Shown: one piece after another, positions 1 through 11,014 of the stretch | Layout of the letters: every line of letters starts with the position of its first letter | Numbering within the stretch: position 1 is the stretch's first letter | Source: Buddleja alternifolia | Taxonomy: Eukaryota; Streptophyta; Magnoliopsida; Lamiales; Scrophulariaceae | DNA length: 64,000 nt | NCBI GenBank assembly: GCA_019426215.1 | Contig: CM033401.1 | Coordinates: forward strand, 20,589,134 to 20,653,133 | Direction of reading: 5' to 3' | The notes under the pieces: generated by a model | Databases searched by the model: none | Told to the model about the DNA's origin: nothing | The model's input: the letters and a program-made list of their open reading frames with translations, nothing else | Position numbers and translations under genes: made by a program

Positions 1-177
1 AAACAGCTAAAATCACTAAGTCTAAGTTAACTTTACCTGAAGCGTTTGACCCAAGCGCTCAGTATCCCAAGCGTTCAAAATCTTTAAGTGATACGAAATT
101 TTTTGAAGTCTAAAAAGACTTCAGGGTCTATTCAACCACCCCTTCTAGACCCTTTCGTATGCCACTTGGGACCACCA
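1..177 (+). repeat. 3' end of 5' LTR, copia element 1
   Basis: This aligns with the last ~180 bp of the 5' LTR at 47617-49184: the same aagcgt-rich words, the paired gaagtc/gacttc motif, and an end in ..cca two bases before the primer binding site. The LTR start lies outside the window. Confidence 0.8.
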
Positions 178-179
178 AG

Positions 180-193
180 TGATATTAGAGCGG
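180..193 (+). other. Primer binding site (initiator Met-tRNA type), decayed
   Basis: tgatattagagcgg sits two bases after the LTR end. The complete copy has tggtatcagagcgg at the same place, the usual copia site complementary to initiator methionine tRNA. Two substitutions (G to A, C to T) are visible here. Confidence 0.75.
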
Positions 194-290
194 TTGAAGT
201 AGAAACCTAAGCGTTTCCGAGCGTAACTGCTTGTTTAGATCCATCTTTTCTAAACTTAATCGCTTAAAAATCCTTTTAAAACATATCATT

Positions 291-1685
291 ATGGCTTTTA
301 ACAAAATGCCTAAGTTGGTAGAATCAAATTATGATTCGTGGAAACTTAGAGCATTCGCATACTTATGTTCATGCGATAATGAAATGTGTGATGTAATTAC
401 AAATGGCCCCATTCAGATTATGAAAGTCATTACTCGAGCCCCTGGAGCGGATGAGGCTACTCCGGATGGCTATGTCGAGAAACCTAAGTTAGAATGGACG
501 CCAGATGATCGGAAAAGAGCAAATCTAGATAATGTTGGACGAAGTGCACTATACTCAGCGTTAGGAGACAATGATGCATTGTTCAACAAGATCAAACAAT
601 GTAAAACATCCAAAGAAATATGGGACAAATTGGCCATTGTGTGCGAAGGATCAGCACAAATGCAGGAGAATAAGCTCTCCATAGCCATGCAAAGATTCGA
701 GCATTTCAAAATGCAGTCAAATGAGACGCTAGAACAATTAGACGCAAGATTTACTTTGCTCATCACCGAGTTAGCGTCACTAGACAAGAAATTGACCAAC
801 AAGGAAATGGTTAATAAGATTTTCAGAAGTCTTCCAAGTAAATACTTGATCAAGACAGTTGCTATGAGAGAATCACAAACTTTGGAGACACTCACTCCAG
901 AGCATGTGTTTTCAGAGTTAAAGGCATTCGAATTCGAGTTAGGAGAAGTAAGCGATACAACTACTTCAGTAACCGAATTAGGAGCGCTAATCGCTACAAC
1001 CAAAAACAAGGGTAAAGTGGTCAATGAGGTTAAGCTAGTGGAATCAAATGAAGAAAAGGAAATGACCTTATTAGTTAAGAAGTTCACAAAATTTCTGAGA
1101 TATGAAAAGAGAAATCCTATTGGACAAACTTCATTTCAAACTCCTTCCCCTGCACCAGCTACCCAGTATCAAGCGCCAGTGTACTCAGCACCTCAACCAG
1201 TAGCCCCAGTTCCATATCAAGCGCCACAGTCGCCTACTCAGAATCTCTCAGCGCCTACAGTTTCAAAGCGATTAACCACTGAACAAAAAATGAAAACTAA
1301 TTTGTGTTATAATTGCAGGAAACCAGGGCACTACCAGGTAAATTGCCCTTATCCGAATGTGTGTAAGCCCACAAGGCAAGACTATACGGATAGAAACCAA
1401 TTCAGGAACAACCTTCGCCAACAAGGTTTGTTAGCGGAATCTGAACCATTCTCCACACCCGAAGAGGACTTGGAATCATTAGATGAAAATAGTGATGAAG
1501 AGCCTACAAGCGACTCAGCGTTGATTTGCCTCATGGCAAGAGATGATGAAGCGTCTGATGACTCGCTACCAGAGGTAACCAATGAATTATCTCATCCTCT
1601 TTCATATGATGAATTACTTGACAAAGCATTGGGTAGGACGATAAATATGTTAACGACATGTATGGGCTATGTAGATAAAATTTAA
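291..1685 (+). pseudogene. gag: Copia gag polyprotein, 3'-truncated
   Basis: Gag packages element RNA into virus-like particles. I start at ATG 291 (MAFNKMPKLVES), which matches the ATG of the second copy at 49292; reading open from further upstream would need a TTG start. The N-terminal ~230 residues are the UBN2-type gag domain of plant copia (ESNYDSWK near the start, then TSKEIWDKL, then LEQLDARF and SLPSKYLIKT). A Pro/Gln-rich linker follows, then a CX2CX4HX4C zinc knuckle (CYNCRKPGHYQVNC) near residue 345. The frame is open but stops matching the family after SYDELLDKA near 1632; the last ~17 residues come from unrelated DNA. It is therefore a truncated gag, not a working gene. Confidence 0.85.
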
Positions 1686-2549
1686 TTATTGATTCAATTT
1701 CGTAACAATGGCAATTGAATTAATAGCAATTTGGGTTTACAAAGGTTCTAATTGGGCTTTTTTTTTTTATTTGATTGAAACGGTTACATCATTACATCGA
1801 ATCAATAATAATTATCAGCAATTTTCTAATACAAACTAATAACAATAAATACAAATTAGAAACGAAAAACAATTATATAAGATGCATAGGACTGCTTTTT
1901 CTTCTCTTTTCTTTTCTCTGAAGATTCTTGTGGATGGAAATTTGTTATCTATCCTATGTTGTGAAGGTAAAATTATAATATTATTCCTACAACTAGAGTC
2001 ATGGTGGTTTTTCTTTTTCCTTTTAATAACAAAAACTACAATATAAGTACATTATATTCAACTCTCCACAATTTAAAGAGAAATACCACTGAAAAAAAGA
2101 AAAAAAAGAAAAACAAGTGGTCAGAAAATGAAATTCGTGGATCAAGTAGCCATATTAATTTGGGAAATCTTTCAATTTTTGAGGTAGAATTACACATGTA
2201 AGGTCAAGGACCAAAAATACTAGCCTGAACTAGTTTGCACGACTAAAATTGCACAGAAGTGCAAGTCTAGCTAAAATTAGATGTTGGGTGAGTTTTACAT
2301 AATTAATTATGAGATAATTGATTTTTATAGAATTGATTATGGTCAAAAGTAGGATTTCTAGCTTTCCAAACGTGGTTTGGTAATGCAAAGATGTCCAAAA
2401 TAAATTATAGAAATGAGGGCCAAACAATCACTAAAATAGCTTTCGGACTCCAAACACATATTTTAGCTTTTCAACCGCTAGGTCAAACGCACCCGTAGTT
2501 TTACCCTTCTAAGTTATGATAAGTGGCATTAATTTTGGTCCTCACTTCA
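1686..2549. other. Non-coding AT-rich stretch
   Basis: I see no gene, LTR or terminal inverted repeat here. There are homopolymer T and A runs near 1759 and 2090. The short open frames are low in complexity and match nothing I recognise. Confidence 0.6.
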
Positions 2550-2658
2550 CAATTTTTCCTCCAAAATTTTAAAAATAATGTCATAAAGATGCCAATCATA
2601 TGACAATTTTTCCTCCAAAATTTTAAAAATATTGTCATAAAGATGCCAATCATATGAC
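2550..2658. repeat. Two-copy 54-bp tandem repeat
   Basis: caatttttcctccaaaattt starts at 2550 and again at 2604, each followed by gatgccaatcatatgac. Only one copy of the downstream part is present in the paralogous segment near 38856, so the duplication is local. Confidence 0.85.
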
Positions 2659-2739
2659 TTTTTCCGGTGAAATTCAAAATTCCTGATCAATTTATTCTCA
2701 AATTTGACAAACAAAGTAAAAGTTCGTCCAATACACAAG

Positions 2740-3272
2740 TGATGATGGTAAAATTTGTTAGTCAGATAATATCACGTGATTTACTATGTGGGGAGTAAAT
2801 CCGGTTCAACACACGGCAAATTAGGTTCGGGGTTATATTATGTACAGACTGCACTCGCTGTTGTGCGAGCTGCCTACGTACCTTAAGTGATGAGATCAAG
2901 TCAATTCGTAGTTCTATTGTGGAATTACTCTCAAAAGTAGTTAGTGGATTTTTTCTGAAAGAGTCGATAATAAATGTCATCAGCTCCTTTGGGGGTATAT
3001 ATAGGACTGATGGTGGGCTATGGGTCGGGGCTTGACCATTGGCCCATTTGCCTATTTATTAAATTCATTACTCGACCCTTTTATATTAAAATTAAAATAG
3101 CCTTATTTCTTTTATAGCCTCTTGAACATAGCGGCCCATATTCGCAATGGGCCGCCGGCCCTATGGGCATGACTATCATATTAACCGCGAACTCGATCCA
3201 CAGATAGCACCCCGGCCGAGCCGGGGGTCGATTAATTACCATAATGCTCCTAGACATTTTTGGTGCACATTA
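2740..3272 (-). mobile_element. Solo LTR of the Tat/Retand-like gypsy family
   Basis: The 533 bp are flanked by the direct repeat acaag (2735-2739 and 3273-3277). They match the LTRs at 14934-15436 and 31445-31938 throughout, for example gagatcaagtcaattcgtag and gtccta-type ends. Read on the minus strand the LTR runs TAATGTGCACC...ACCATCATCA, i.e. TG..CA with one C-to-T change. The paralogous segment at 38.9 kb has the same flanks without the insert. A single LTR with a 5-bp TSD and no interior indicates LTR-LTR recombination. Confidence 0.85.
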
Positions 3273-3343
3273 ACAAGAAAAAAAAAGTCTTAGTGAAGTA
3301 TTCTCACTTTAATAATATGATATATATCTATCTATCTAACCCC

Positions 3344-3721
3344 TATATAAATGTGTGAATAACTTATTTGTTTGTTCCATTGTAAAAAGACTTTCATACC
3401 CTTAAATTTAAAATTGTTGTAGTAGATGGAAACTATTTAATTAATTACCAATAAAAGAAAAAAAGAAACCTATGGGTAATAGAAAAAAAATAGATTGCTG
3501 CTTTGTTTAAAACACAAAGCAATATATAAATGTGTGAATAACTTATTTGTTTGTTCCATTGTAAAAAGACTTTCATACCCTTAAATTTAAAATTGTTGTA
3601 GTAGATGGAAATTATTTAATTAATTACCAATAAAAGAAAAAAGAAACCTATGGGTAATAGGACAATATTCAAGATAAAGAAAAAAATAGATTGCTGCTTT
3701 GTTTAAAACACAAAGCAATTC
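3344..3721. repeat. Two-copy ~180-bp tandem duplication
   Basis: tatataaatgtgtgaataac occurs at 3344 and 3523, and the rest of the unit (through gctgctttgtttaaaacac) repeats almost perfectly. The second unit has a short extra insert, acaatattcaagataaag, near 3661. Confidence 0.85.
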
Positions 3722-4278
3722 CCACAAAAGTTAGGAGACTTAAATTTCTTGCACTAAACCAATTATTTGACGAACATATGATTGACAAACACATGATAAA
3801 CTGATGAGGCCGCCCACATCACGGTTAGTTTTACTTACTATGCAATATGGTAAGTTTTGAGGACGTTTCTGTCAAAACACACAAACTCTAAGGGGCAAAT
3901 AAGTCAACTGTCAATACATATATATAGTTCCTTTCCATGAATCAAGAGTGCAAGGTCCCACCCCTTATGTGGATTAATTATCAATTGAATTTAGGATAAT
4001 CGGGACTCTTTTCAACGTTACGACATATAAAAATATGGAGCTACAAATTATATTTTCATCATTATTATTGAAAACATTGGGAGGACGAAAGAAATAAATT
4101 GACTTGTGTGGATCTCATGGAAGAAAAAAAAATAGTGAAAAAATAGTCAAGATGTGTAGATTAATGATCATATACATGATCATACTAAACGAATAATATT
4201 ATTCTTAAAATGATCATTTTTATATTCAAATAAAATAAATTTTGCATATGCTTAAACACTTCCTAAATATAAAAGTTG

Positions 4279-4343
4279 TAATAATAATAATAATAATAAT
4301 AATAACAACAACAACAATAATAATAATAATAATAATAATAATA
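4279..4343. repeat. (TAA)n microsatellite with a CAA core
   Basis: About 20 trinucleotide units, mostly TAA, interrupted by a short run of CAA. Confidence 0.9.
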
Positions 4344-5025
4344 TTGATTATGTAAAAAAAATTATTAATATTAAATTGTTTTGTATATATAAAGTAATTA
4401 TTTAAGTTTCAATATTATTTAAAACGACTTAGACAATATGTTTAAACAAATTAATTGTATGTGAGAAGTATAACAAAAATACATAGAGTGATTAATTGTT
4501 ATTAATGTTAGATTATTATTTATTTCAAAGAGTAGTTTAGAATCTGGAAAAAAAAAAGTTCACTTTAAGAAGTAAAACTTTAGTTTGGCATAGTCGAGAA
4601 AGCAAAAGCAAAAGTAAAAATTATAGGACACATGTAATATTACATTCGATGCTAATAATATAGATCTATATTATGAAAATACTGTTTTTTATTTAGACAA
4701 TTTATTATGCGAATATATATAAGAGAACATAAGTTAAATTATAGTGTTCAAATGGATTACAATTATGTCTATAGAACTAGAAATTCACATGTTCTTAGAG
4801 TTTAGAATGAATAAAAAATGAAAAAATGTACATGAATTTAAAATCAAATTAGTAATTTGAGTAAGAACATGATATGTTCTACATTTAATAATTTTAAAAG
4901 AATTCACAGTCACAAATATTCTTACGTATTTTCTACATTATTGAAAGAGTAATAAGACAAAAATATAATATGTTTGTGTGAATACAAGTAAGAATGACGG
5001 TGTTAATGACAATGTACAATTAGAT

Positions 5026-5700
5026 ACGTATATATATATATATGTATGTATATATATATACACATATTAGATATTAAATTTTAAATAATCAAACCATAAA
5101 TACGAGTATAACTTTTAAGCTACCCGAATGACGGATTGTTAAAAGCTCAGACACTTCAAATATGATGATTTCCTTGAATAGAAAATAATTAGAAACCAAA
5201 ATTTAATTACGAAGCCTGAGGACAGGTTTGAGTAATGTCAAAAACAACTCTTGTTTCCAATTGTACATGTCAAGAAGCGTAATGACTTTAAATATGCGAG
5301 TCTTGGAACTTGGAATTGCATGTCTGAAAAATCTCATTATTTCAAAAGATTGAACTACTACTTAAGGCAAGAGAAATGGAAAGACGAGTGCCGGTCCTTG
5401 ATTTGAGTATGGTTTCTTGTGGCAATTGTGTCTTCATCAACAGTTAAGTCTACCATTTAATTTTGGCAAGAAGAAAAAAAGGTGTTCAACTTCCCAATAC
5501 TTCAATTTAAAGCATTGGGAAGATGAATTCTATAGTATCTATTTATTTTCGAGTGTGAGAAGCCCCAAATTAAGGTACACAACATTTTCTAGTATGCAAT
5601 CAACTAAAAGTTGATCTCAATCATCAATTGTATTAGGTAACTTCTTGGGATATTATTTTCACTTAATTGCTTTCATTCAAAATGATGTGAAATAATGGGC
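5026..5700 (+). repeat. Duplicated host segment (paralog of 42976-43645)
   Basis: From attaaattttaaataat through aaaatgatgtgaaataatg this segment aligns with 42976-43645 with many substitutions and small indels. Shared words include gagtataacttttaagctac, gtcaaaaacaactcttgt and ttcccaatacttcaattt. At the second locus this block lies just upstream of the gene at 44176, so it is probably its ancestral promoter-side flank. No coding exon follows here. Confidence 0.75.
5029..5063. repeat. (TA)n tract
   Basis: A TA-rich run with tgtatgta interruptions. The equivalent position in the paralogous segment (39001-39018) is also TA-rich, and a copia-like element has inserted there. Confidence 0.8.
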
Positions 5701-6150
5701 ATGTGATCTCTGTTCTATAAGACTACTTTCTTGGTTTTATAGGGTTGAAAAACTAATTAAATATATACTCAAATTAAGATTTGAATTTGATTTCTTTGAT
5801 ATAACAAAAAAAAGTGTACACATTTTTACGTTCGATAAGGTTCGGCTTCGAGCTCGACTCAATTATTTAAAAACTAATAAAATATGTGTAAAAGTATCAG
5901 GCTACTCAAGTTCAAGTCTCGAATAAGACAAGTCGAGATCGACTTCATTAGCTACCAAACCAAGGTAAATACAATTTTCAAAACTTGAGTAACTGGCCCC
6001 TAGTTCTTGATTTCAAATGGGTTTGGACAAAGATCACCAGTCTAAATGAGTCGTGCCAATGAGCCATAAATATTCGAATTATTCTTTAAACACACTATTG
6101 ATTCATATACTTTCATGTTTCTTATATCTAAGGCTGACTATTGAAATAAA

Positions 6151-6985
6151 TCAATTCTTGTACCGTTACAAACTTTATGATTCAATCTACATTTTTTGTG
6201 TTGAAGTTGAAGCCCGAAAATGTACATAAAATGTCGAAAAATTATCCCGAAGATGATGAAAAAATATTTTTTTTCAAAAAATCCGTTCCGTTTTAACATG
6301 TTGTATTTTTTCACTCAAAGATCAAAATGAATCAATTCTGATACTGTTATAAACTTTGTGAGTCAATCTACATTTTTTGTGTTGAAGTCGAAGCCTGAAA
6401 ATGTACAAAAAGGTCAAAAAATCATCCCGAAGATGACGAAAAAATATTTTTTTCTGAAAAATCAGTTCCGTTTTAACATGTTGTATTTTTTTACTCGGAT
6501 ATCGAAATGAATCAATTCTCATACCGTTACAAACTTTGTGAGTCAATCTACATTTTTTGTGTTGAAGTCGAAGCTTGAAAATGTACAAAAAAGGTCGAAA
6601 AATCATCCCGAAGACGACGAAAAAATATTTTTTTCTGAAAAATCCGTATATGTGTGTCCTTTTTTACTTGTCATATTCCTTTACTCAGGTATCGGAATGA
6701 GTCCATTCTTGTGTGGTTACAAAGTGTATATGAAAATCTATAATTTATGTGTTCAAGTCAAAACTCAAAAATGAACGAAAAAGGGAGAAAAATGAGCCGG
6801 AAACATAAACAACGTTATTATTTTCTTTAAAAAATTGGTCTAATGTGTCTTTTTTTACTTGTTATATTTCTTCACTCGGCTATCGGAATGAGTCCATTCT
6901 TGTGTGGTTACAAAGTTTATATGAAAGTCTACAATTTATATGTTCACGTCGAAACTAAAAAATACACGAAAAAAGGAGAAAAATG
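6151..6985. repeat. Tandem array of five ~180-190-bp units
   Basis: Landmarks tcaattctt/tccattctt recur at 6151, 6332, 6512, 6702 and 6893, a spacing of 181, 180, 190 and 191 bp. Each unit contains acaaactttg or acaaagttta, then tctacattttttgtgttgaag, then gaaaatgtacaaaaa, then a T-rich tract. The last two units are more diverged and share gaatgagtccattcttgtg. Confidence 0.85.
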
Positions 6986-7032
6986 AGCGGGAAATAAGGA
7001 GAAAAAAAACAAAAAAAAACAAACAAAATACT

Positions 7033-7071
7033 AAGTGTGTTACGACATGGGCTATGTCGTAACACACTTAA
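7033..7071. repeat. Perfect 17-bp inverted repeat (hairpin)
   Basis: taagtgtgttacgacat is followed by the 5-base loop gggct and then its exact reverse complement. It lies directly after the tandem array. Confidence 0.9.
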
Positions 7072-7085
7072 TTTATAAAAAAAAT

Positions 7086-7114
7086 GTGTTGCGACATGGT
7101 GTATGTCGTAACAC
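7086..7114. repeat. Second hairpin with the same core
   Basis: gtgttgcgacat, loop ggtgt, then atgtcgtaacac: a 12-bp stem with one G:T-type mismatch. It shares the core tgtcgtaacac with the hairpin 15 bp upstream. Paired motifs of this kind occur in subterminal regions of plant DNA transposons such as CACTA elements, but I see no CACTA terminus here. Confidence 0.8.
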
Positions 7115-7443
7115 TAACATGCTAAGTTCTGAGTACCCCCATTTTTGGGGGTATTTTCTGATTTTATATTTTTTTTTATATTTTTTATTTAATTTTCGAA
7201 GGAAACACTGATACAAATTTAGAATAACTGTCGCCCGTTTTAAAAAAGATTAAAGAACGTCAAGATTGCGAAAATCAAAACAGCCAAAATATATCCAATA
7301 TTCATTGGGAACTGCTCTAGTCATGTTTGACCATCCCAAAGTACGTACACCTTTATTCTGAGAATTTTCTACAATGCCAAAAAAAAGGATAAATTTCCTT
7401 GAATCGGTTCCTCAAGTCCTCAAAGTCGAAACATAACTAGTAT

Positions 7444-7912
7444 GGGTAAATTACATTTTCGTCCACAAATGTACTCCTATACATTTTTGGTCTCGTGATT
7501 TTACAGAAATCTCACATTGCATCCCATAAATCGTAAAAAAAAATTCATATTTAGTACTCTTGCGATCAATTTTGGTCAAAAAAGTAACGGATCCGTAAGT
7601 TAGAGGCCAATAAAAATAAAAATATAAAAAAAAGAAAAACTTAGATAACAAATGTGAAAACTTTTTGAAAGTTTTCGTAAAGTGTTTAATAAATGTACAA
7701 ATTTTCATATCTAAACATTTTAATAAATCTTAATTTATTCATTTTTTGCCTCTAACTAATGAATTTGTCAATTTTTTTTGACGGAAATTGGTCGTGGGAG
7801 TTTGGACCAAATGTGAGATTTTTTACAACTTAAAGGATGCAACGTGACTTGGAAGCGCGAGGTCAAAAGTGTACATGAGTACACTTATGGGACGAAAAGA
7901 GTAATTTACCCT
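7444..7912. mobile_element. MITE-like element with inverted ends
   Basis: The left end gggtaaattacattttcgtcc pairs with the right end gggacgaaaagagtaatttaccc. The complementarity continues inward through the atgtactc/gagtacac words. Length is about 470 bp, with no coding potential. The TSD is unclear (TA at most). Confidence 0.65.
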
Positions 7913-7973
7913 AATTATTACACTTTTTTTTGGTTGATTCCATATATACTTGAATTACATTAGAATATATTAT

Positions 7974-8190
7974 AGGGGTGACAATTTGGGTTCAAACATA
8001 TATTTTCAACCCAACCTTTAGTTAGGTTTGGTTCCAAGTTTTTTCTCTTTGATTCCAACTGGGTTGGTTCCCACTTATTTTTATTAATATATGGGTTCAA
8101 ATTGGGTCTAACTTAGTTTGAAATTTAATACACACCCCAACACACAATTTACACTCACAACACATTTTTTTACACACATTACATATTTTT
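7974..8190 (+). repeat. One terminus of a hAT-like repeat
   Basis: taggggtgacaatttgggtt resembles the taggggtg-type hAT end. It is followed by gggttcaaattgggtctaac and cacacccaacacacaattta, both repeated at about 10955-11010 next to the minisatellite. I found no matching opposite end. Confidence 0.4.
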
Positions 8191-8232
8191 TACACACACT
8201 CAGGGACGGAGGGAGGGGGGTGCTGGTGAGTG

Positions 8233-8252
8233 CCCCCCCCCCCCCCCCCCCC
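8233..8252 (+). repeat. Run of 20 C
   Basis: A homopolymer of 20 cytosines, preceded closely by the G-rich cggagggaggggggtgctgg. It could form a hairpin, G-quadruplex or i-motif. The true length may be uncertain in an assembly. Confidence 0.85.
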
Positions 8253-8890
8253 TCTTTTTAATTTCACATGTAAAATATTTGAAAATTTTGATTTTGCCTC
8301 CCCTCAAAAATTGCAAACTTAATTTGCATCCCTAATAAACTAAAGAATAACCCATATATATGGTAATTTGTAAAGTAGCTAGCCCATTTTTAAACCCAAA
8401 TGGACTATAACTATATATTTCGTCCCATATATCTAAATATCAAGCTAAATTGTAGTTCCACTTTTGTATATGTCCATCATTCACAACAGTTCAATAAATT
8501 TGACTTATGAGTTATGACTTTAAATTTTTTCCTTTAACTTTCCCCTCCAAATATACTTTTTAGGCTTTTTATATTTTGTTTTATTTAATAGTAGGACCAT
8601 TTTCTATTTTAGTTTTAAAACTATATTTTATTTAATTAGTTATGAAAAATGTATCAAATATTATTTTTATGTGATTCGGCAATAGCCTACGTCCACGGGA
8701 GAGGATAAGAGAATTTCACTTTTAACAAAAAAAGTATATAGTATAAAGTATGCCAAAAGTGTTCTTATTAAACCTAATCCTCAATTTTTTCGCATACATA
8801 TAGCGTACTGTACCGCTACAATCCTTCGCTACTGGGTAAATGAAACTCACAAAAATCTCGCCCTCCCCAGTATAATTTCTGGCTCCCTCC

Positions 8891-9136
8891 TTGCACACAC
8901 TACACTTTTTCACACATACTACATACTTTTTCACATACAATGCACACTTTTTATACACACTACACACTTTTTCACACACTATGCGCACTTTCTACACACA
9001 CTATACACTTTTTACACACACTACACTTTTTCACACACTACACACATTTTCACTCACAAAGCACATTTTTTTACACATACTACACACATTTTCACACACA
9101 ATGCACACTTTTTACACACACTATACAATTTTTTCA
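8891..9136 (+). repeat. 20-bp minisatellite, array 1
   Basis: About 12 units of roughly 20 bp, consensus ctttttacacacactacaca, with frequent ctttttcacacac and caatgcaca variants. The His/Thr-rich open frames across it are by-products of the repeat. Confidence 0.9.
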
Positions 9137-9144
9137 CACACAAT

Positions 9145-9985
9145 CATGGTTCGCCGGAACGCTGCGAAATCGGCCGGAACGGCTGTTCCGGCACGGGAAT
9201 GGCCCCCAGCGTTCCAAAGTTCCATGACATCTCGTTTGTGTACGTGAAACGTGGTGGAACGGCCGAAAAACGGCGAGACAGGCGAGATTGGGACGTGACT
9301 CGGCCGTTCCGGCGATTTCCCGGCCACAAAACGACCAGAACGGGAGAGAAGGCTTGAGACCGACGATGAAAGAAAGAGCTAAAAGAAAAAGAACAAAAAA
9401 CAAGAGAGATGGGGGAAATAAAATTGAAGGAGACACTTTTCTTAGTCTTCTGACAAAAGAAAGAAGGCGAAAATATCTACTTTACTTTTGAATTTTATAT
9501 TAATAAACTAAAAGCACTAATAGTATCTAATACGTATGGGATAAATAAATTGGATTTAATTAATTGAATCCAAGCATATTTCATTGTTAAATTAATACCA
9601 TTAAATTTTCAAATTGTTATTTTAGAACGGCAACTATATTTGTGAAAATTCTAATTCAGACCCAGTTTGGCTGAATCTAAGTATATTTCACTTTATCTGT
9701 GACCAATTATGTGACAAGTGTAATTCACTCTCCTGGTGAAATACACTTAGATTCGGCCAGAGTAGGTATGGGCTAGAATTTTCCACTTACTTGATGCTTA
9801 ATTAAAAATTTATGCTAATTATTTAAATAAATAATCATTAAAATCATACATTTTTTAATTTTTTAAAATAATATAAAATATTTTAATTTTTTTCTTGGAA
9901 CGATCCGCGACCGTTCCGCGACATTGCAATGGAACTGGAACGGTGGTCTCCGCGACGATTGCCGCGACCGTTCCTGCGAACCATG
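9145..9985. mobile_element. Non-autonomous hAT-like element with GC-rich ends
   Basis: Left end catggttcgccggaacg and right end cgttcctgcgaaccatg are inverted repeats with one mismatch. Both sides are flanked by cacacaat (9137-9144 and 9986-9993), an 8-bp TSD as expected for hAT; the motif is also common in the surrounding minisatellite, which weakens this slightly. The ends are GC-rich with repeated ggaacgg/ccgttcc, while the centre is AT-rich. No transposase. A smaller MITE is nested at 9643-9784. Confidence 0.7.
9643..9784. mobile_element. ~142-bp MITE, copy 1 (nested)
   Basis: Left gaaaattctaattcagaccc and right gggctagaattttcc are inverted ends, continuing through ggctgaatctaagtatattt and aaatacacttagattcggcc. 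The same structure recurs at 43694-43835. Confidence 0.75.
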
Positions 9986-9993
9986 CACACAAT

Positions 9994-10098
9994 GCACATT
10001 TTTTACACACACTACACACATTTTCACATACAATGCACACTTTTTACACACACTACATATATTATACACACACATAACACATTTTTTTACAACAAACA
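9994..10098 (+). repeat. 20-bp minisatellite, array 2
   Basis: This continues array 1 after the hAT-like insertion, with the same units and orientation. Confidence 0.85.
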
Positions 10099-10670
10099 TG
10101 TATTCAGAGCTTCATGGAGTGTGCAAGGGACTAGAATTATGTTATGGTACACAAAAGTTTGGGTGGAATTAGATGCTCAAATTGTGATTCATTCGATATT
10201 ATGGTCTTCTCCGGGCAGCTGGGTTTTTCAAAACCTCCTCCAACGGATTCGAATTATGAGATCACGAATGGACATACAGTTTACACACATTTACCGTGAA
10301 GGAAATGGGGTAGCCGATTTTTTGGCTAACAAGGCGTGCGATGATCGATTTTCAACAGTATTGATGGGTAATGAGATACCGCGGAGTCTAAAAGCTCACA
10401 GCAAGATGGATTTACATTTGCCTAGCTTTCGGTTTAGATGGAAGTAGACTTGACAGTCTTTCTAATTTCTTATAAGGATCTCCTTTTTTATTGTTTTTCG
10501 TATGGTTTAGCTTGTAAGGGAGTTAGTACTCCTTATTTATTTGTTTTCCTAGAAATCCTTGTGAGGGAGTTAGTTTCTCCTTATTTCTTGCTTTATTTTG
10601 ATGATATAAAGAAGGGATGAGGGGCCCGACAACACCCTCCCCCGCTCAGGTGGTTATTTAAAAAATAAAT
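10099..10670 (+). pseudogene. LINE 3' fragment with RNase H-like domain
   Basis: The frame from about 10099 reads SELHGVCKGLELCYGTQKFG and continues, after a frame change near 10165, through NLLQRIRIMRSRMDIQFTHI to YREGNGVADFLANKACDDR. The order AEL-helix, D of the ELDAQIVIH strand, and HxxREGNxVAD(FL)A is that of the RNase H domain at the C-end of plant LINE reverse transcriptases (RVT_3 type), which degrades RNA in RNA/DNA hybrids. RT and endonuclease are absent: this is a 5'-truncated copy. The remainder to 10670 is 3' UTR-like and ends in a short A/T-rich tail. It lies inside the minisatellite; cacattttttaca-like words on both sides could be a TSD but also belong to the array. Confidence 0.7.
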
Positions 10671-10678
10671 AATAATAT

Positions 10679-10934
10679 CACATTTTTTACACACACTACA
10701 CATATTTTCACATACAATGCACATTTACACACACAAAACACACGTTTTCACTCACAATGCACACTTTCACACACCCAACACACAATGCACTTTTTTTACA
10801 CACACTACACATATTTTCATGCACAAAACACACTTTTCATACACACTACACTTTTTCACACACACTATCATTTTTTACACACACTACACACTTTCACACA
10901 CACTACACATATTATACACATTTACACACACATG
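10679..10934 (+). repeat. 20-bp minisatellite, array 3
   Basis: Units of ttttttacacacactacaca and tcacatacaatgcaca, same orientation as the earlier arrays. It ends at a unique word run (gggtccaatgtgggtccaaa) shared with the repeat at 8042-8130. Confidence 0.9.
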
Positions 10935-11014
10935 GGTCCAATGTGGGTCCAAACTGGATCCAAATTGGGTCTAACTTAGTTTGAAATTTAACACACACCC
11001 AACACACAATTTAC

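Larger units (their letters stand above)
1..1632 (+). mobile_element. Truncated Ty1/copia (Sirevirus-like) element 1
   Basis: The left edge of the window cuts into an LTR. The stretch 1-177 matches the end of the LTRs of the complete element at 47617-60856, including the run ccctttcgtatgccacttgg. It is followed by a primer binding site and gag. Similarity to the second element stops near 1632, inside gag, and unrelated AT-rich DNA follows, so PR, INT, RT and the 3' LTR are missing here. The element is a diverged member of the same family as the complete copy, not a recent duplicate. Confidence 0.85.
3722..5340. other. AT-rich non-coding DNA, nothing recognised apart from the microsatellites
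   Basis: No ORF of note, no LTR and no clear inverted repeats. The segment from about 3344 to 5025 is absent from the paralogous locus at 39 kb, where the flanks meet between TA-rich tracts. Confidence 0.5.

Noticed and set aside
470..1087. 205-aa open frame antisense to gag
   Set aside because: Shadow of the gag coding strand; Ser/Leu-rich with no domain.
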